This document shows, one piece after another, positions 53,776 through 63,683 of a stretch of 64,000 nucleotides of DNA (positions within the stretch are counted from its first letter, which is position 1; each line of letters starts with the position of its first letter). A model generated the notes under the pieces. It saw only the letters and a list, made by a program, of their open reading frames with translations, was not told where the DNA came from and made no database searches. This DNA comes from Erwinia pyrifoliae DSM 12163 (lineage in GTDB: Bacteria; Pseudomonadota; Gammaproteobacteria; Enterobacterales; Enterobacteriaceae): the NCBI RefSeq assembly GCF_000026985.1, contig NC_017390.1, forward strand, positions 3,373,208 to 3,437,207, read 5' to 3'. The position numbers and the translations under genes are program-made.

Positions 53776-56196
53776 ATGCAAAGAAGCCGCACTGCACTAT
53801 TACATCGCCGCACTCTGGCTATTACCGGGCTATTAAGTTGCCTGGCCTCGTCAGGTGTCAGTGCTGAAACATTCAACGGGCTGCCGCCCCCGCCCCCCGC
53901 TGCAGCGTCGACAAGGGAGAAGCAAACCTGGACGCTGGCACTGACAATAAACGGCCGCGATACGGGCGAACTGATTCCGGTACAGTTCCACAACAACCAT
54001 TATCTGATCCGCGCCAGTGATTTGCTGCGTGTCGGTATCCCCAGTTCACGTATCACTTCCACCATTATGGATGTTTCCGCCATGGAGCAGGTGAAAGCGG
54101 ACTATGACAGTCAGGGGCAGCGTATGGTGCTGACGGTACCCGCTGATTGGTTACCACAACAGAGCTTCAGCGGCGCGGCGCGCAACGGCGAACGCTACGC
54201 CGGGCGCAGCAGTAACGGAGCGTTGCTCAATTACGATTTCTATACCAGCCAGAACCGGGGCAGCGGATCACGCCTGTCCGCCTGGAATGAGCTACGCCTG
54301 TTTGGCAGCAACGGGCAGTTTGCCAGCAACGGTATCTGGCAGCAACAGCTCTCCGGTTCATCCGGCTATCAGCAGAATGGCTATACGCGCTATGATACCT
54401 GGTGGGCAGCCGAAAATGAAGAAAATGCCCAGACGCTACGCGTCGGAGATCTGATCACTGACTCACTGGCGTGGAGCAGCAGCGTCCGTCTCGGCGGGGT
54501 TCAGTTTGGCCGTGATTTCTCGGTGCGACCGGACTTAATCACTTATCCCCTGCCTTCGTTCGCCGGTCAGGCTGCGGTACCTTCGACCGTCGATCTGTTT
54601 GTCAATGGCTATAGAAACAGCAGCAACAGCGTTCAGCCGGGACCGTTTTCCCTGACCAATATGCCGTTCGTTAACGGCGCAGGTGAGGCGGTGGTGGTCA
54701 CCACCGACGCGCTGGGGCGGCGCGTCAGCACCACTCTGCCGTTTTATGTTGCCAGCGCGCTGCTGAAAAAAAGCCTCTCTGACTATTCGATAGCAGGCGG
54801 TGCACTGCGTGAAAACTACGGCTTAAACAGCTTTGATTATGGCCAGGCGGCCAGTAGCGGGTCATACCGCTATGGCGTGACCGACTGGTTGACGCTGGAA
54901 AGCCATGCAGAAGCCGCGAAATCGCTGGCGCTGGGCGGCGGCGGGTTGCAGATGGGGGTCGGACCTTACGGGGTCATAAACGGTGCCGTCAGCCAAAGCC
55001 AGATGCAGGGCCAGGGTGGCAACCAGTACAACTGGGGCTATCAGTACAGCGCCAGCCGTTACAGCTTCGGTTTTCAACAAACCGTCCGTTCCGCGGAGTT
55101 CGCTAACCTTGCCCTGTATGGCGAACAGCAGGCTTCAAATACCCTTAATTTTGCCTCTCTTAGCCGCCGCAGCGCGCAATACAGTGCCAGCCTCGCGCTG
55201 GACAGGTACGGTAATCTCGGCGCTGCGCTGATTGATATCACCCCCGCTACCGGCGATAGCACCCGACTGTTAAACCTGTCGTGGAGTAAAACTTTATGGG
55301 GAAACAGCAGCCTGTACTTGTCCGCCACCCGCGACCAACAGGAAGGAAGCTGGTCAGGCGCGCTTTCGCTGGTTATACCGTTCAGCGATCTGAGCAACGT
55401 CAGCATGACGATGCAGCGCGATGCGCAGGGCAATAATTCACAGCGCGTCGAGGTTTCCCGGGCGATGCCATCTGATGGTGGCCTGGCCTATGATGCCGCA
55501 TGGGCCAACCAGAGCATCAATGGTGATTACCGTCAGGCCACGGTGCAATGGCGTAATAACCAGCTGGACGCATCGGCCGGTTTCTATGGCGATGACAGCT
55601 ACAACACGCGCTGGGCGGAGCTGAGCGGCTCGCTGATCCTGATGGATAACAGCCTGTTTGCCGCTAATCAGGTGAATGACGCCTTTGTGCTGGTAAAAAC
55701 CGATTACCCGGATATTAAAGTCAGTTATGAAAATCAGCTAATGGGTAAAACCGACAGCAACGGCTATTTGCTGGTTCCGCGCGTCAGCGCCTGGTATCCG
55801 GCAAAATACGAGATTAATACGCTCGACCTGCCTGCTGATATGACCAGCAGCAGCGTGGAACAACGCTTTGCGGTCAAGCGGCAAAGTGGTTATCTGCTGC
55901 ACTTCCCGATAAAACAGCTGCGCGCTGCCAACGTCATCCTGCACGACCAGCACGGCGCTCCGCTACCGGTCTCCACTATCATCACCCGAGACGGACAACA
56001 GGATGAATATGTCGGCTACGACGGCATTGTATGGATGGAAAATCTTACTGGCCGCAATGTTATTCGTGCCGAGACCCCGGACGGACGCCTCTGCAACGCT
56101 GAGCTGACGGTCGCAGAGACTAAACCGAAATCACTGATGACCTGGGGCCCGGTGATCTGCGCCCTGTCATCGTCACCACTTGGAGCAAACAAATGA
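53776..56196 (+). CDS. Csu-type outer-membrane usher (CsuD-like)
   Basis: An 806-residue usher with signal peptide (about 1-29), N-terminal chaperone-binding domain, a 24-strand barrel with plug (SFAGQAAVPSTVDLFVNGYRN... is the usher signature before the plug), and C-terminal domains. Starts 3 bp after the chaperone gene; overlaps the tip gene by 4 bp. Confidence 0.94.
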   Translation: MQRSRTALLHRRTLAITGLLSCLASSGVSAETFNGLPPPPPAAASTREKQTWTLALTINGRDTGELIPVQFHNNHYLIRASDLLRVGIPSSRITSTIMDVSAMEQVKADYDSQGQRMVLTVPADWLPQQSFSGAARNGERYAGRSSNGALLNYDFYTSQNRGSGSRLSAWNELRLFGSNGQFASNGIWQQQLSGSSGYQQNGYTRYDTWWAAENEENAQTLRVGDLITDSLAWSSSVRLGGVQFGRDFSVRPDLITYPLPSFAGQAAVPSTVDLFVNGYRNSSNSVQPGPFSLTNMPFVNGAGEAVVVTTDALGRRVSTTLPFYVASALLKKSLSDYSIAGGALRENYGLNSFDYGQAASSGSYRYGVTDWLTLESHAEAAKSLALGGGGLQMGVGPYGVINGAVSQSQMQGQGGNQYNWGYQYSASRYSFGFQQTVRSAEFANLALYGEQQASNTLNFASLSRRSAQYSASLALDRYGNLGAALIDITPATGDSTRLLNLSWSKTLWGNSSLYLSATRDQQEGSWSGALSLVIPFSDLSNVSMTMQRDAQGNNSQRVEVSRAMPSDGGLAYDAAWANQSINGDYRQATVQWRNNQLDASAGFYGDDSYNTRWAELSGSLILMDNSLFAANQVNDAFVLVKTDYPDIKVSYENQLMGKTDSNGYLLVPRVSAWYPAKYEINTLDLPADMTSSSVEQRFAVKRQSGYLLHFPIKQLRAANVILHDQHGAPLPVSTIITRDGQQDEYVGYDGIVWMENLTGRNVIRAETPDGRLCNAELTVAETKPKSLMTWGPVICALSSSPLGANK

Positions 56197-57173
56197 AAAA
56201 ACGGCTATTGCTGTGTACCTTTTTGCTGCTGATGGGATACTCCCTGGCAGGACGGGCGGCATGCAGCATCAGCCCTACCAGCGTCAATGTGAGTCTCGGT
56301 ACAGTAACGTCATTTGTCCTTAACACCACGCCGCAAACGGCCAGTACCACTATTACCGTCAACTGCGGCAGTGGTGTGGTGGTGTTGCTAAGCAGTGACT
56401 TTATATCCGTCCAGCTGGCGAGTGCCACCCCTAACGCCGGGGGGCGTGGTGAGCTGGCGCTTAGCTCGAACAACATCCCGATCCAACTCTGTTCAACCTC
56501 TAACTGCAGCACCGAATTAACAATAGGCGGCGCAGCTACCACCTACAGCCAGACCCAGTTGATAAACCTCGCCAATTTGCTGGGGGGATTCGTCTTCCCG
56601 ATCCCGTTTTATATTCGAACCCTGCCTAACGCGGTAGTGCCGGCGGGTACCTATACCGGCCAGCTGTCGGTACTGTTTACTTACCGTATTTGTACCGGCA
56701 TCGGCCTGTTCGGTATCTGCTTACTGGGCCAACAACAAACCGGCACTTTCACCGTACCCATTACCGTCACCATCACCATTACCAACGACTGCACCACCAT
56801 TACCGCCCCGGCGATTAACTTTGGCAGTGCGCCTCTGGTCGGCAGCTTCCTGCCGGTAAATCAGTCAATCAGCGTGGTCTGTACCGTAGGCAGCACCTAT
56901 ACCGTGGGGTTAAACAATGGGTTACACGCCACAGGTAACCAGCGTTATATGGCAAGCGGCAGTAACCTGCTGGCCTACCAAATCTATCAGGGCAGCGGCA
57001 GCACCTACTGGGGCAGTATCGGCACCGCTCGCGTGTCCAGTTCGGCATCCAACTCAATTAGCAGCGATCAGCTAACGCGCACCTTTAACTATAACGCGCT
57101 GATCCTGACCAGCCAGAATACGCCGGTAGCGGGTTCCTACAGCGATACGGTGACGGTTGATTTGTCCTTTTAA
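56193..57173 (+). CDS. Csu-type tip adhesin with two SCPU domains (CsuE-like)
   Basis: A 326-residue protein: signal peptide about 1-23, a first SCPU-like domain (about 24-185) and a second (about 190-326, NDCTTITAPAINFGSAPLVGSF). The two-domain layout is that of the CsuE tip subunit, whose exposed hydrophobic loops bind surfaces. The hydrophobic stretch LLGGFVFPIPFY may be part of these loops. Last gene of the operon. Confidence 0.87.
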   Translation: MKKRLLLCTFLLLMGYSLAGRAACSISPTSVNVSLGTVTSFVLNTTPQTASTTITVNCGSGVVVLLSSDFISVQLASATPNAGGRGELALSSNNIPIQLCSTSNCSTELTIGGAATTYSQTQLINLANLLGGFVFPIPFYIRTLPNAVVPAGTYTGQLSVLFTYRICTGIGLFGICLLGQQQTGTFTVPITVTITITNDCTTITAPAINFGSAPLVGSFLPVNQSISVVCTVGSTYTVGLNNGLHATGNQRYMASGSNLLAYQIYQGSGSTYWGSIGTARVSSSASNSISSDQLTRTFNYNALILTSQNTPVAGSYSDTVTVDLSF

Positions 57174-57420
57174 CTCAATGCCTGGGCAAAGCTATCACTT
57201 TATATCGCCGCCCAGGCTGGGTTTATCTCTGACGCAGCAGTTTAAAAGCCCTCCACGCAAACATTCATATTTCTTTATATCTTATCGCATTTGGCAACAT
57301 CACATTTTCATATTATTTTCAATGGAATAGAATAAAAATGGCGCTATTACTGGACGCATCACCTCAGTCTGCCAGGCTTAGAAAGGTAAAAGAAATTGTT
57401 CATAAACAGCTGGAGGAACC

Positions 57421-58314
57421 ATGACGGACCAATATAAAATGCAGAATCCCCTTACTCAGTATCCAGCAACTGACTTCCCCAAACAGCACCAGCCTGCACC
57501 CGGCGTTCAGGCTGAAATGCGTCCGGTACCGGACTGCGGTGAAAAGACTTATCGCGGTAGCGGACGCTTGCAGGATCGTAAAGCGCTGGTAACCGGGGCT
57601 GACTCAGGTATCGGCCGGGCGGCGGCGATTGCCTATGCACGAGAAGGCGCAGATGTCGCCCTCTCCTATCTGCCAGACGAGCAGCAGGATGCGGAAGAAG
57701 TAGCAAAACTGGTCGAGCAGGCCGGGCGTAAAGCCGTGCTGTTGCCGGGTGATATCAGTAACGAAGCCTTCAGTAAAAAGCTGGTGGCAGATGCCCACAA
57801 AGCGCTGGGCGGGTTGGATATTCTGGCCCTGGTCGCCGGGAAACAGGTTGCGGTAGAAGATATTGCCGACCTGAGCAGCGAGCAGTTCCGCAAAACCTAT
57901 GAAACCAACGTATTTGCCCTGCACTGGATGACCCAGGCGGCGATCCCCCTTTTGCCTGCCGGTGCCAACATCATTACCACATCATCGATTCAGGCTTACC
58001 AACCCAGCCCTAACCTGCTGGATTATGCCTCCACCAAGGCGGCTATTCTTACCTACACCCGGGCGTTGGCAAAACAGGTTGCGGAAAAAGGCATCCGTGC
58101 AAACTGCGTAGCACCGGGTCCCATCTGGACGCCGTTGCAGATATGCGGTGGACAGCCTGAGGACGCTATTCCGACATTCGGTCAGCAGACGCCGCTGAAA
58201 CGTGCAGGTCAACCGGCAGAGCTGGCTGGCGTGTATGTTTATCTGGCTTCTCAGGAGTCCAGCTATGTCACCGCCGAGGTTCACGGCGTGACGGGCGGTA
58301 ATCACCTGGGCTAA
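57421..58314 (+). CDS. yghA: YghA-type short-chain dehydrogenase
   Basis: A 297-residue SDR. Cofactor motif [24 protein letters not shown] (about 59-80) and the active Tyr/Lys in [10 protein letters not shown] (about 200). Near-identical architecture to E. coli YghA, an NAD(P)-dependent oxidoreductase whose substrate is not settled. A 28-codon frame at 57338-57424 overlaps its start by ATGA, possibly by chance. Confidence 0.93.
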   Translation: MTDQYKMQNPLTQYPATDFPKQHQPAPGVQAEMRPVPDCGEKTYRGSGRLQDRKALVTGADSGIGRAAAIAYAREGADVALSYLPDEQQDAEEVAKLVEQAGRKAVLLPGDISNEAFSKKLVADAHKALGGLDILALVAGKQVAVEDIADLSSEQFRKTYETNVFALHWMTQAAIPLLPAGANIITTSSIQAYQPSPNLLDYASTKAAILTYTRALAKQVAEKGIRANCVAPGPIWTPLQICGGQPEDAIPTFGQQTPLKRAGQPAELAGVYVYLASQESSYVTAEVHGVTGGNHLG

Positions 58315-58764
58315 GCAGCGCTGACTTTAAGGCGGGCAGAAAACCACCCGCATCCCCATAGAACCGGTGCTGACCCTATGTTCAGCACCGGTTCTATGGG
58401 GATGAAAACAGAGGGTGCCAACGTACCACAGCGGGTAGCGCTCGCTCCCCGCTATGACTCATTTCCGGCCAGCTGCTTAACGCCGCTGGTCATATCCTCC
58501 GGTCATCCAACACGCGCAACCCATCCCTAGCTGCGGCAGCGATCGCCGACGCCTGGCTTGGGGTACGGCCATTATCAGTATCATCCTCACAGGCCAACGG
58601 CCCGCAGGCTCTGGCAAACATAGTGCATCGTCAAATGGCCGCCTGCATGATTTTGTTATTTTATTGTTACAAATATGTGTTTTTTAGCGTATCAAAAAGT
58701 GACCATCATCACATTAAAACCTCCTCTGGCAGGCTAAAACGGTGAAAAACACAAGGAAAAATTA
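58315..58764. other. yghA-MFS intergenic region
   Basis: 450 bp without a gene. Main feature is the long perfect hairpin at 58351-58404; the part after 58630 is AT-rich and should hold the promoter of the symporter gene. Confidence 0.55.
58351..58404. repeat. Perfect 23-bp inverted repeat (hairpin)
   Basis: Arms 58351-58373 and 58382-58404 are fully complementary (core CCATAGAACCGGTGCTGA), with an 8-nt loop. It lies 37 bp after yghA. No T-tract follows, only AAAA. Confidence 0.85.
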
Positions 58765-60084
58765 ATGTCCTCTCATACAAGCCACCCCGCCTCAACTCAA
58801 AGCGGAGCCAGACGTATCTTCAACGTTACCAGCGGTAACTTCCTCGAAATGTATGATTTTATGGTATTTGGCTATTACGCCACTGCCATTGCCAAAACCT
58901 TTTTTCCCGGTGATGACCCCTTCGCCTCATTGATGCTGACGCTAATGACCTTTGGTGCCGGCTTTCTGATGCGTCCGCTGGGGGCCATTATCCTTGGCTC
59001 TTACATCGACAGGCACGGACGGCGCAAAGGCCTGTTACTGACCCTCGGATTGATGGCGCTTGGCACATTGTCCATCGCGCTCACGCCCGGTTACAACACG
59101 CTCGGTATGGCGGCACCGATTATGATCTTGTTGGGTCGCCTGTTACAGGGTTTCTCGGCCGGGGTCGAGTTGGGCGGCGTGTCAGTATATCTGTCAGAGA
59201 TTGCGCCGAAGGGGAAGAAAGGTTTCTACGTTAGCTGGCAGTCCGCCAGCCAGCAGATTGCGGTTATCTTTGCCGCACTGCTCGGTCTGATGCTGAACCA
59301 CCTGCTGGATAAAGGTGAAGTGACCGACTGGGGCTGGCGCATCCCGTTCGTCGTTGGCTGTATGATTGTGCCATTTCTGTTCTGGATCCGCCGCATGCTG
59401 GAAGAGACGGAAGCGTTCAGCCAGCGCAAGCACCATCCGTCCATGCGCCAGATTGTTCACTCGGTCGCTCGCAACTGGGCGCTGGTTCTGGCCGGCATGC
59501 TGATGGTGGTCACCACCACCGTGATGTTCTATATGATCACCGCCTACACGCCGACCTTTGGAAAAACCGTGCTGATGATCGGCGATAAACAGAGCTTCCT
59601 GGTGACCTTGTGCGTAGGCGTCTCTAACCTGTTCTGGTTGCCGGTAATGGGTTCACTGTCCGATCGTTTTGGCCGCCGTCCGCTGCTGTTGCTGTTTACC
59701 GTGCTGATGATCGCTACAGCATGGCCGGTACTGCACTGGCTGGTCGGCTCGCCGAGCCTGGCGCACCTGCTGGAGGCCGAACTGTGGCTCTCTTTCCTGT
59801 ACGGCAGTTACAACGGGGCGATGGTGGTCTACCTGGCAGAGGTGATGCCGGCAGAAGTGCGCGCTACCGGATTCTCGCTGGCTTACAGTCTGGCGACGGC
59901 ACTGTTTGGCGGCTTCACCCCGGCAGTATGCAGCTATCTGATCCATATTACGGGGGATAACGCGATGCCGGGCGTGTGGCTCTCTTTCGCCGCCGTATGC
60001 GGCCTGATGGGTACGCTGATTATTAAGCGGCTGGTGAAGCAGTATCAGGCGCGTCGTCTGATTGAGCCGGCGATTCAGCTATAA
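58765..60084 (+). CDS. MFS citrate/tricarboxylate:proton symporter (CitA type)
   Basis: A 439-residue member of the MHS family with twelve membrane segments. It shares with CitA/CitH the stretches VTSGNFLEMYDF, GFLMRPLGAIILGSYIDRHGRRKGL, GRLLQGFSAGVELGGVSVYLSEIAPKG and WQSASQQIAV. Likely imports citrate or a related acid; substrate not certain. Confidence 0.88.
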   Translation: MSSHTSHPASTQSGARRIFNVTSGNFLEMYDFMVFGYYATAIAKTFFPGDDPFASLMLTLMTFGAGFLMRPLGAIILGSYIDRHGRRKGLLLTLGLMALGTLSIALTPGYNTLGMAAPIMILLGRLLQGFSAGVELGGVSVYLSEIAPKGKKGFYVSWQSASQQIAVIFAALLGLMLNHLLDKGEVTDWGWRIPFVVGCMIVPFLFWIRRMLEETEAFSQRKHHPSMRQIVHSVARNWALVLAGMLMVVTTTVMFYMITAYTPTFGKTVLMIGDKQSFLVTLCVGVSNLFWLPVMGSLSDRFGRRPLLLLFTVLMIATAWPVLHWLVGSPSLAHLLEAELWLSFLYGSYNGAMVVYLAEVMPAEVRATGFSLAYSLATALFGGFTPAVCSYLIHITGDNAMPGVWLSFAAVCGLMGTLIIKRLVKQYQARRLIEPAIQL

Positions 60085-60119
60085 CGATCAAGGGCGGACC
60101 CGTGGTCCGCCCTTGATCG
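60085..60119. terminator. Strong stem-loop between convergent symporter and exbD genes
   Basis: Perfect 16-bp arms at 60085-60100 and 60104-60119 with a 3-nt loop (CGT). Bidirectional terminator by position, without a T-tract. Confidence 0.8.
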
Positions 60120-60139
60120 CTGAAGCACCCGCCGCCAGC

Positions 60140-60562
60140 TTATTTCCCGGCGGCTTCCATGCCCATCAAACCAATCTTCAAATATCCGGCCTGGCGCAGT
60201 TTATCCATTACGTTCATTAGCGTTTCATACTCCACCGACTTATCAGCCTGGAAGAAAATGGTGGTGTCTTTCTTGCCTTCGGTTTGCTGTATCAGGGTAT
60301 CGATCAGCGTCTCTTCGCTTACCGCATCATTGCCAATAAACAGCTGCTTGTCGGCTTTAATCGACAGGTAAACCGGTTTTTCCGGGCGCGGCTGCGGCGC
60401 ACTGGTAGAAGCAGGCAGATCGACACGCACATCAACGGTAGCCAGCGGCGCGGCGACCATAAAGATAATCAGTAGCACCAGCATCACGTCGATAAACGGC
60501 GTCACGTTGATTTCGTGCATTTCACCGTTGCTATCAAGCTCTTCGTCTAAACGCATTGCCAT
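60140..60562 (-). CDS. exbD: ExbD, TonB energy-transducing complex subunit
   Basis: A 140-residue protein: cytoplasmic N-terminus, one membrane helix (about 24-43) with the essential Asp in NVTPFIDVMLVLLIIFMVAAP, and a periplasmic domain. Works with ExbB and TonB in iron-siderophore and vitamin B12 uptake. 5 bp after exbB. Confidence 0.97.
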   Translation of the reverse strand: MAMRLDEELDSNGEMHEINVTPFIDVMLVLLIIFMVAAPLATVDVRVDLPASTSAPQPRPEKPVYLSIKADKQLFIGNDAVSEETLIDTLIQQTEGKKDTTIFFQADKSVEYETLMNVMDKLRQAGYLKIGLMGMEAAGK

Positions 60563-60567
60563 AATGA

Positions 60568-61302
60568 TTAACCTACTCGCAGCTTCTGAGCTGGCTGAAC
60601 GCGATGAGCACCTTCGCTGGAAGCCAGATCCAGATCGCGGCTCTGTAGCAGCAGAACCTGAGCGGCAACATCGCCCAGTGAGGCTTTGTAGCTACCGATC
60701 GCGCGGGCAAATACGTTGTAGATAACCACCGCAGGAATGGCCGCAACCAGACCAATAGCGGTGGCCAGCAGCGCTTCGGCAATACCGGGAGCGACAACGG
60801 CCAGATTCGTCGTCTGGGTTTGGGCAATACCGATAAAGCTATTCATAATGCCCCATACGGTGCCGAACAGGCCAACGAAGGGCGCTATCGAACCGATGGT
60901 GGCGAGGAAACCGTTACCGCGCCCCGGGTGACGGCCAATGGCCGCCACCCGGCGCTCAAGGCGGAAAGCGGTGCGCTCTTTAATGCCGTTGTTGTCATCA
61001 GAACCGGCGGAAAGCTCCAGCTCGTTTTCCGCTTCTTTAATCAGCAGGATGCTCAGGCTCTGGCTCTGAAAATCACCGCCGATCTGCGATGCTTCATCCA
61101 GCGAACGCGCATCAGCCAGCAAGAGCTGCTCGCGCTTAAGACGCTTGCGCGCGCTGCGTAATTCGATACTTTTGCTGAAAAAAATCGCCCAGGTGGCAAC
61201 CGATGCCAACAGAAGCCCAATCATCACCGCTTTTACCACGATGTCTGCATGCTGGTACATGCCCCAGACGGAGAGATCCATCTGCATCAAATCATTTGTC
61301 AC
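60568..61302 (-). CDS. exbB: ExbB, TonB energy-transducing complex subunit
   Basis: A 244-residue protein with three membrane helices, colinear with E. coli ExbB (MQMDLSVWGMYQHADIVVKAVMIG; GNGFLATIGSIAPFVGLFGTVWGIMNSFIGIAQTQTTNLAVVAPGIAEALLATAIGLVAAIPAVVIYN). The GTG at 61302 with GGAG 7 bp upstream is the start; the frame beyond it covers the intergenic region. A weak Fur-like sequence lies near 61373. Confidence 0.95.
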   Translation of the reverse strand: MTNDLMQMDLSVWGMYQHADIVVKAVMIGLLLASVATWAIFFSKSIELRSARKRLKREQLLLADARSLDEASQIGGDFQSQSLSILLIKEAENELELSAGSDDNNGIKERTAFRLERRVAAIGRHPGRGNGFLATIGSIAPFVGLFGTVWGIMNSFIGIAQTQTTNLAVVAPGIAEALLATAIGLVAAIPAVVIYNVFARAIGSYKASLGDVAAQVLLLQSRDLDLASSEGAHRVQPAQKLRVG

Positions 61303-61546
61303 GCTGCGTCTCCAAGGTCCTATTGCTGACCCAAAAAAATCCAGTGCGAATGATATCAAAACAGCCGGGAATTGATAGTGTGTCTCATTACTATTTACCT
61401 TAAACAGGACGTTTTTTACACTTTTTGCCCCTCGCGATCGCGCCGGCAAGCAGAGTGAATTTTTATCACTTATCCCCCGGCTTAATTTCGTCGTGACGGC
61501 TGGCGTGTTAACGTTGAACCAGGGCAGCAAACCACACAGGACTTCC

Positions 61547-62740
61547 ATGACCAGCAAAAAGAAAATTGAAACGGCGCTCATCGGTGCCGGACGCGGTAAA
61601 CGTTATACACAAGGATCGGTTAACCCGGTTATCCAACGGGCTTCCTCACTGGTATTTGACAGCGTAGCCGACAAGAAACGTGCGGCTGCCGGGCGGGCAG
61701 ACGGCGAACTGTTCTACGGCCGCCGTGGTACCCTGACCCACTTTTCGTTGCAGGAAGCGATGACTGAACTGGAAGGCGGGGCGGGCTGCGCGCTTTATCC
61801 CTGTGGGGCAGCGGCGGTTGCCAATGCCATTCTCGCCTTTGTGTCAGCCGGAGATAACGTGCTGATGAGCGGCGGCGTGTATGAACCCACCCAGGACTTC
61901 TGCACGAAAATTCTCAGCAAGATGAATGTGACCACCACCTGGTTTGATAGCGGCTCAGGGTGCGATATTGCCGAAAAAGTGCAGCCGAACACGCGGGTGA
62001 TTTTCCTTGAGTCTCCGTCTTCGATCACCATGGAAGTGCAGGATGTGCCTGCCATCGTCGCGGCCGTGCGCAGCAAAGCGCCCGAAGCGATCATTATGAT
62101 GGATAACACCTGGGGGGCAGGAATTCTGTTCCGTGCACTGGATTTCGGTATCGATATTTCGATTCAGGCCGGGACAAAGTATCTGATCGGCCACTCCGAT
62201 GCGATGATCGGCACCGCAGTAGCCAACGCGCGCTGTTGGCCACAGCTGCGGGAAAATTCCTATCTGATGGGCCAAATGGTCGATGCCGATACCGCTTATA
62301 TGACCAGCCGTGGCCTGCGCACCCTGGCGGTACGTCTGCGCCAGCACGAGCAGAGTGCCCTTCGCGTGGCGCAGTGGCTGGCAGCCCGCCCCGAAGTGGC
62401 CGTGGTCAACCATCCGGCCTTACCGCAGTGCAAAGGCCACGCGTTCTGGCTGCGTGACTTTACCGGCAGCAGCGGCCTGTTCTCGTTTGTCTTAACGGAA
62501 AAACTCAGCGATATGCAGCTGGCGCACTATCTCGATCATTTTAGCCATTTTAGCATGGCTTACTCCTGGGGAGGCTATGAGTCGCTGATCCTTGCCAGTC
62601 AGCCAGAAGAACTGGCGGCAATTCGCCCCGGCAGCGTGATTGATTTTAGCGGAACGCTGGTGCGTTTACATATCGGACTGGAAAACGTGGAGGATTTGAT
62701 TGACGATTTACGCGCGGGTTTCGAACGTCTGCGTCAATAA
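61547..62740 (+). CDS. metC: MetC, cystathionine beta-lyase
   Basis: A 397-residue PLP enzyme of the Cys/Met metabolism family. Signatures: [18 protein letters not shown], the PLP lysine in [13 protein letters not shown], and [13 protein letters not shown]. Converts cystathionine to homocysteine in methionine synthesis. The start at 61547 matches the E. coli N-terminus. Divergent from exbBD, the usual enterobacterial arrangement. Confidence 0.97.
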   Translation: MTSKKKIETALIGAGRGKRYTQGSVNPVIQRASSLVFDSVADKKRAAAGRADGELFYGRRGTLTHFSLQEAMTELEGGAGCALYPCGAAAVANAILAFVSAGDNVLMSGGVYEPTQDFCTKILSKMNVTTTWFDSGSGCDIAEKVQPNTRVIFLESPSSITMEVQDVPAIVAAVRSKAPEAIIMMDNTWGAGILFRALDFGIDISIQAGTKYLIGHSDAMIGTAVANARCWPQLRENSYLMGQMVDADTAYMTSRGLRTLAVRLRQHEQSALRVAQWLAARPEVAVVNHPALPQCKGHAFWLRDFTGSSGLFSFVLTEKLSDMQLAHYLDHFSHFSMAYSWGGYESLILASQPEELAAIRPGSVIDFSGTLVRLHIGLENVEDLIDDLRAGFERLRQ

Positions 62741-62890
62741 TGCATTAACATCTCATCAGAACGCGACAACCTTACCGTCACCGGGCCTTTGATCAAAGCT
62801 TTTGCGCGCAATGACGTTAGAATAGGCAAGCTTAGGGGCGATACTGCCGCAAAAACCGGGATCGAAGCGACTGGATAAACGGGATAACTA

Positions 62891-63547
62891 ATGGATGTAC
62901 TTTACGAAATCGTCAAGGCGCTATGGCATCAGGACTTTGCCGCACTGGCCAACCCGAAGGTGATTTGGCTGGTTTACGGGGTGATGTTTCTGACGTTGCT
63001 GTTGGAAAATGGTCTGCTTCCGGCGGCCTTTTTACCGGGCGATAGCCTGCTGCTGCTAGCCGGGGCAATGGTCGCCAAAGGGGTAATGAACTTTATCCCC
63101 ACCATGATTATCCTGACCGTGGCGGCCAGTCTGGGCTGTTGGCTGGGCTATTTACAGGGGCGCTGGTTGGGTAACACCCGGCTGGTTAAAAGCTGGCTGT
63201 TCCATCTGCCCGAACAGTACCACCAGCGCGCATGGCATCTTTTTACTCGTCACGGTTTGGTGGCTCTGCTGCTTGGGCGCTTTCTGGCCTTTGTGCGTAC
63301 CATTCTGCCTACGCTTGCCGGGATTTCCGGCCTGAGAAATGGTCGTTTTCAGCTGTTCAACTGGCTAAGCGGATTGCTGTGGGTGGCGATTCTGGTGAGC
63401 CTGGGCTATGCCATTAGCCAGGTGCCGTTTATCAAACGCCATGAAGATCAGATGATGGCCTGTTTAATGGCGCTGCCGCTGGTGATGCTGTCCATCGGAC
63501 TGATCGGCAGTATTGCGGTGGTGGTTCGCAGTAAAAAGGCCAGGTGA
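62891..63547 (+). CDS. yghB: YghB, DedA-family membrane protein
   Basis: A 218-residue DedA protein: [26 protein letters not shown] and [19 protein letters not shown] are family motifs, with the essential acidic and Arg residues. Involved in undecaprenyl or other phospholipid flipping and envelope homeostasis. Downstream of metC as in E. coli. Confidence 0.95.
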   Translation: MDVLYEIVKALWHQDFAALANPKVIWLVYGVMFLTLLLENGLLPAAFLPGDSLLLLAGAMVAKGVMNFIPTMIILTVAASLGCWLGYLQGRWLGNTRLVKSWLFHLPEQYHQRAWHLFTRHGLVALLLGRFLAFVRTILPTLAGISGLRNGRFQLFNWLSGLLWVAILVSLGYAISQVPFIKRHEDQMMACLMALPLVMLSIGLIGSIAVVVRSKKAR

Positions 63548-63683
63548 ACAGCAATCTGAAGCCGGGAAACCGGCTTTCTCATCTGTTTTGTCAGCCGTTT
63601 TTTTGCTCAAAACCGAACGATGGATTTTATTTGCGCCTGTCTTATGCGATGCTTAAACCCGGTTAATCAAAAGGATGCAGGCC

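Noticed and set aside
61366..61390. Fur box for exbBD
   Set aside because: A partly matching stretch (about 13 of 19) is too weak to call, although iron control of exbB is usual in the family.
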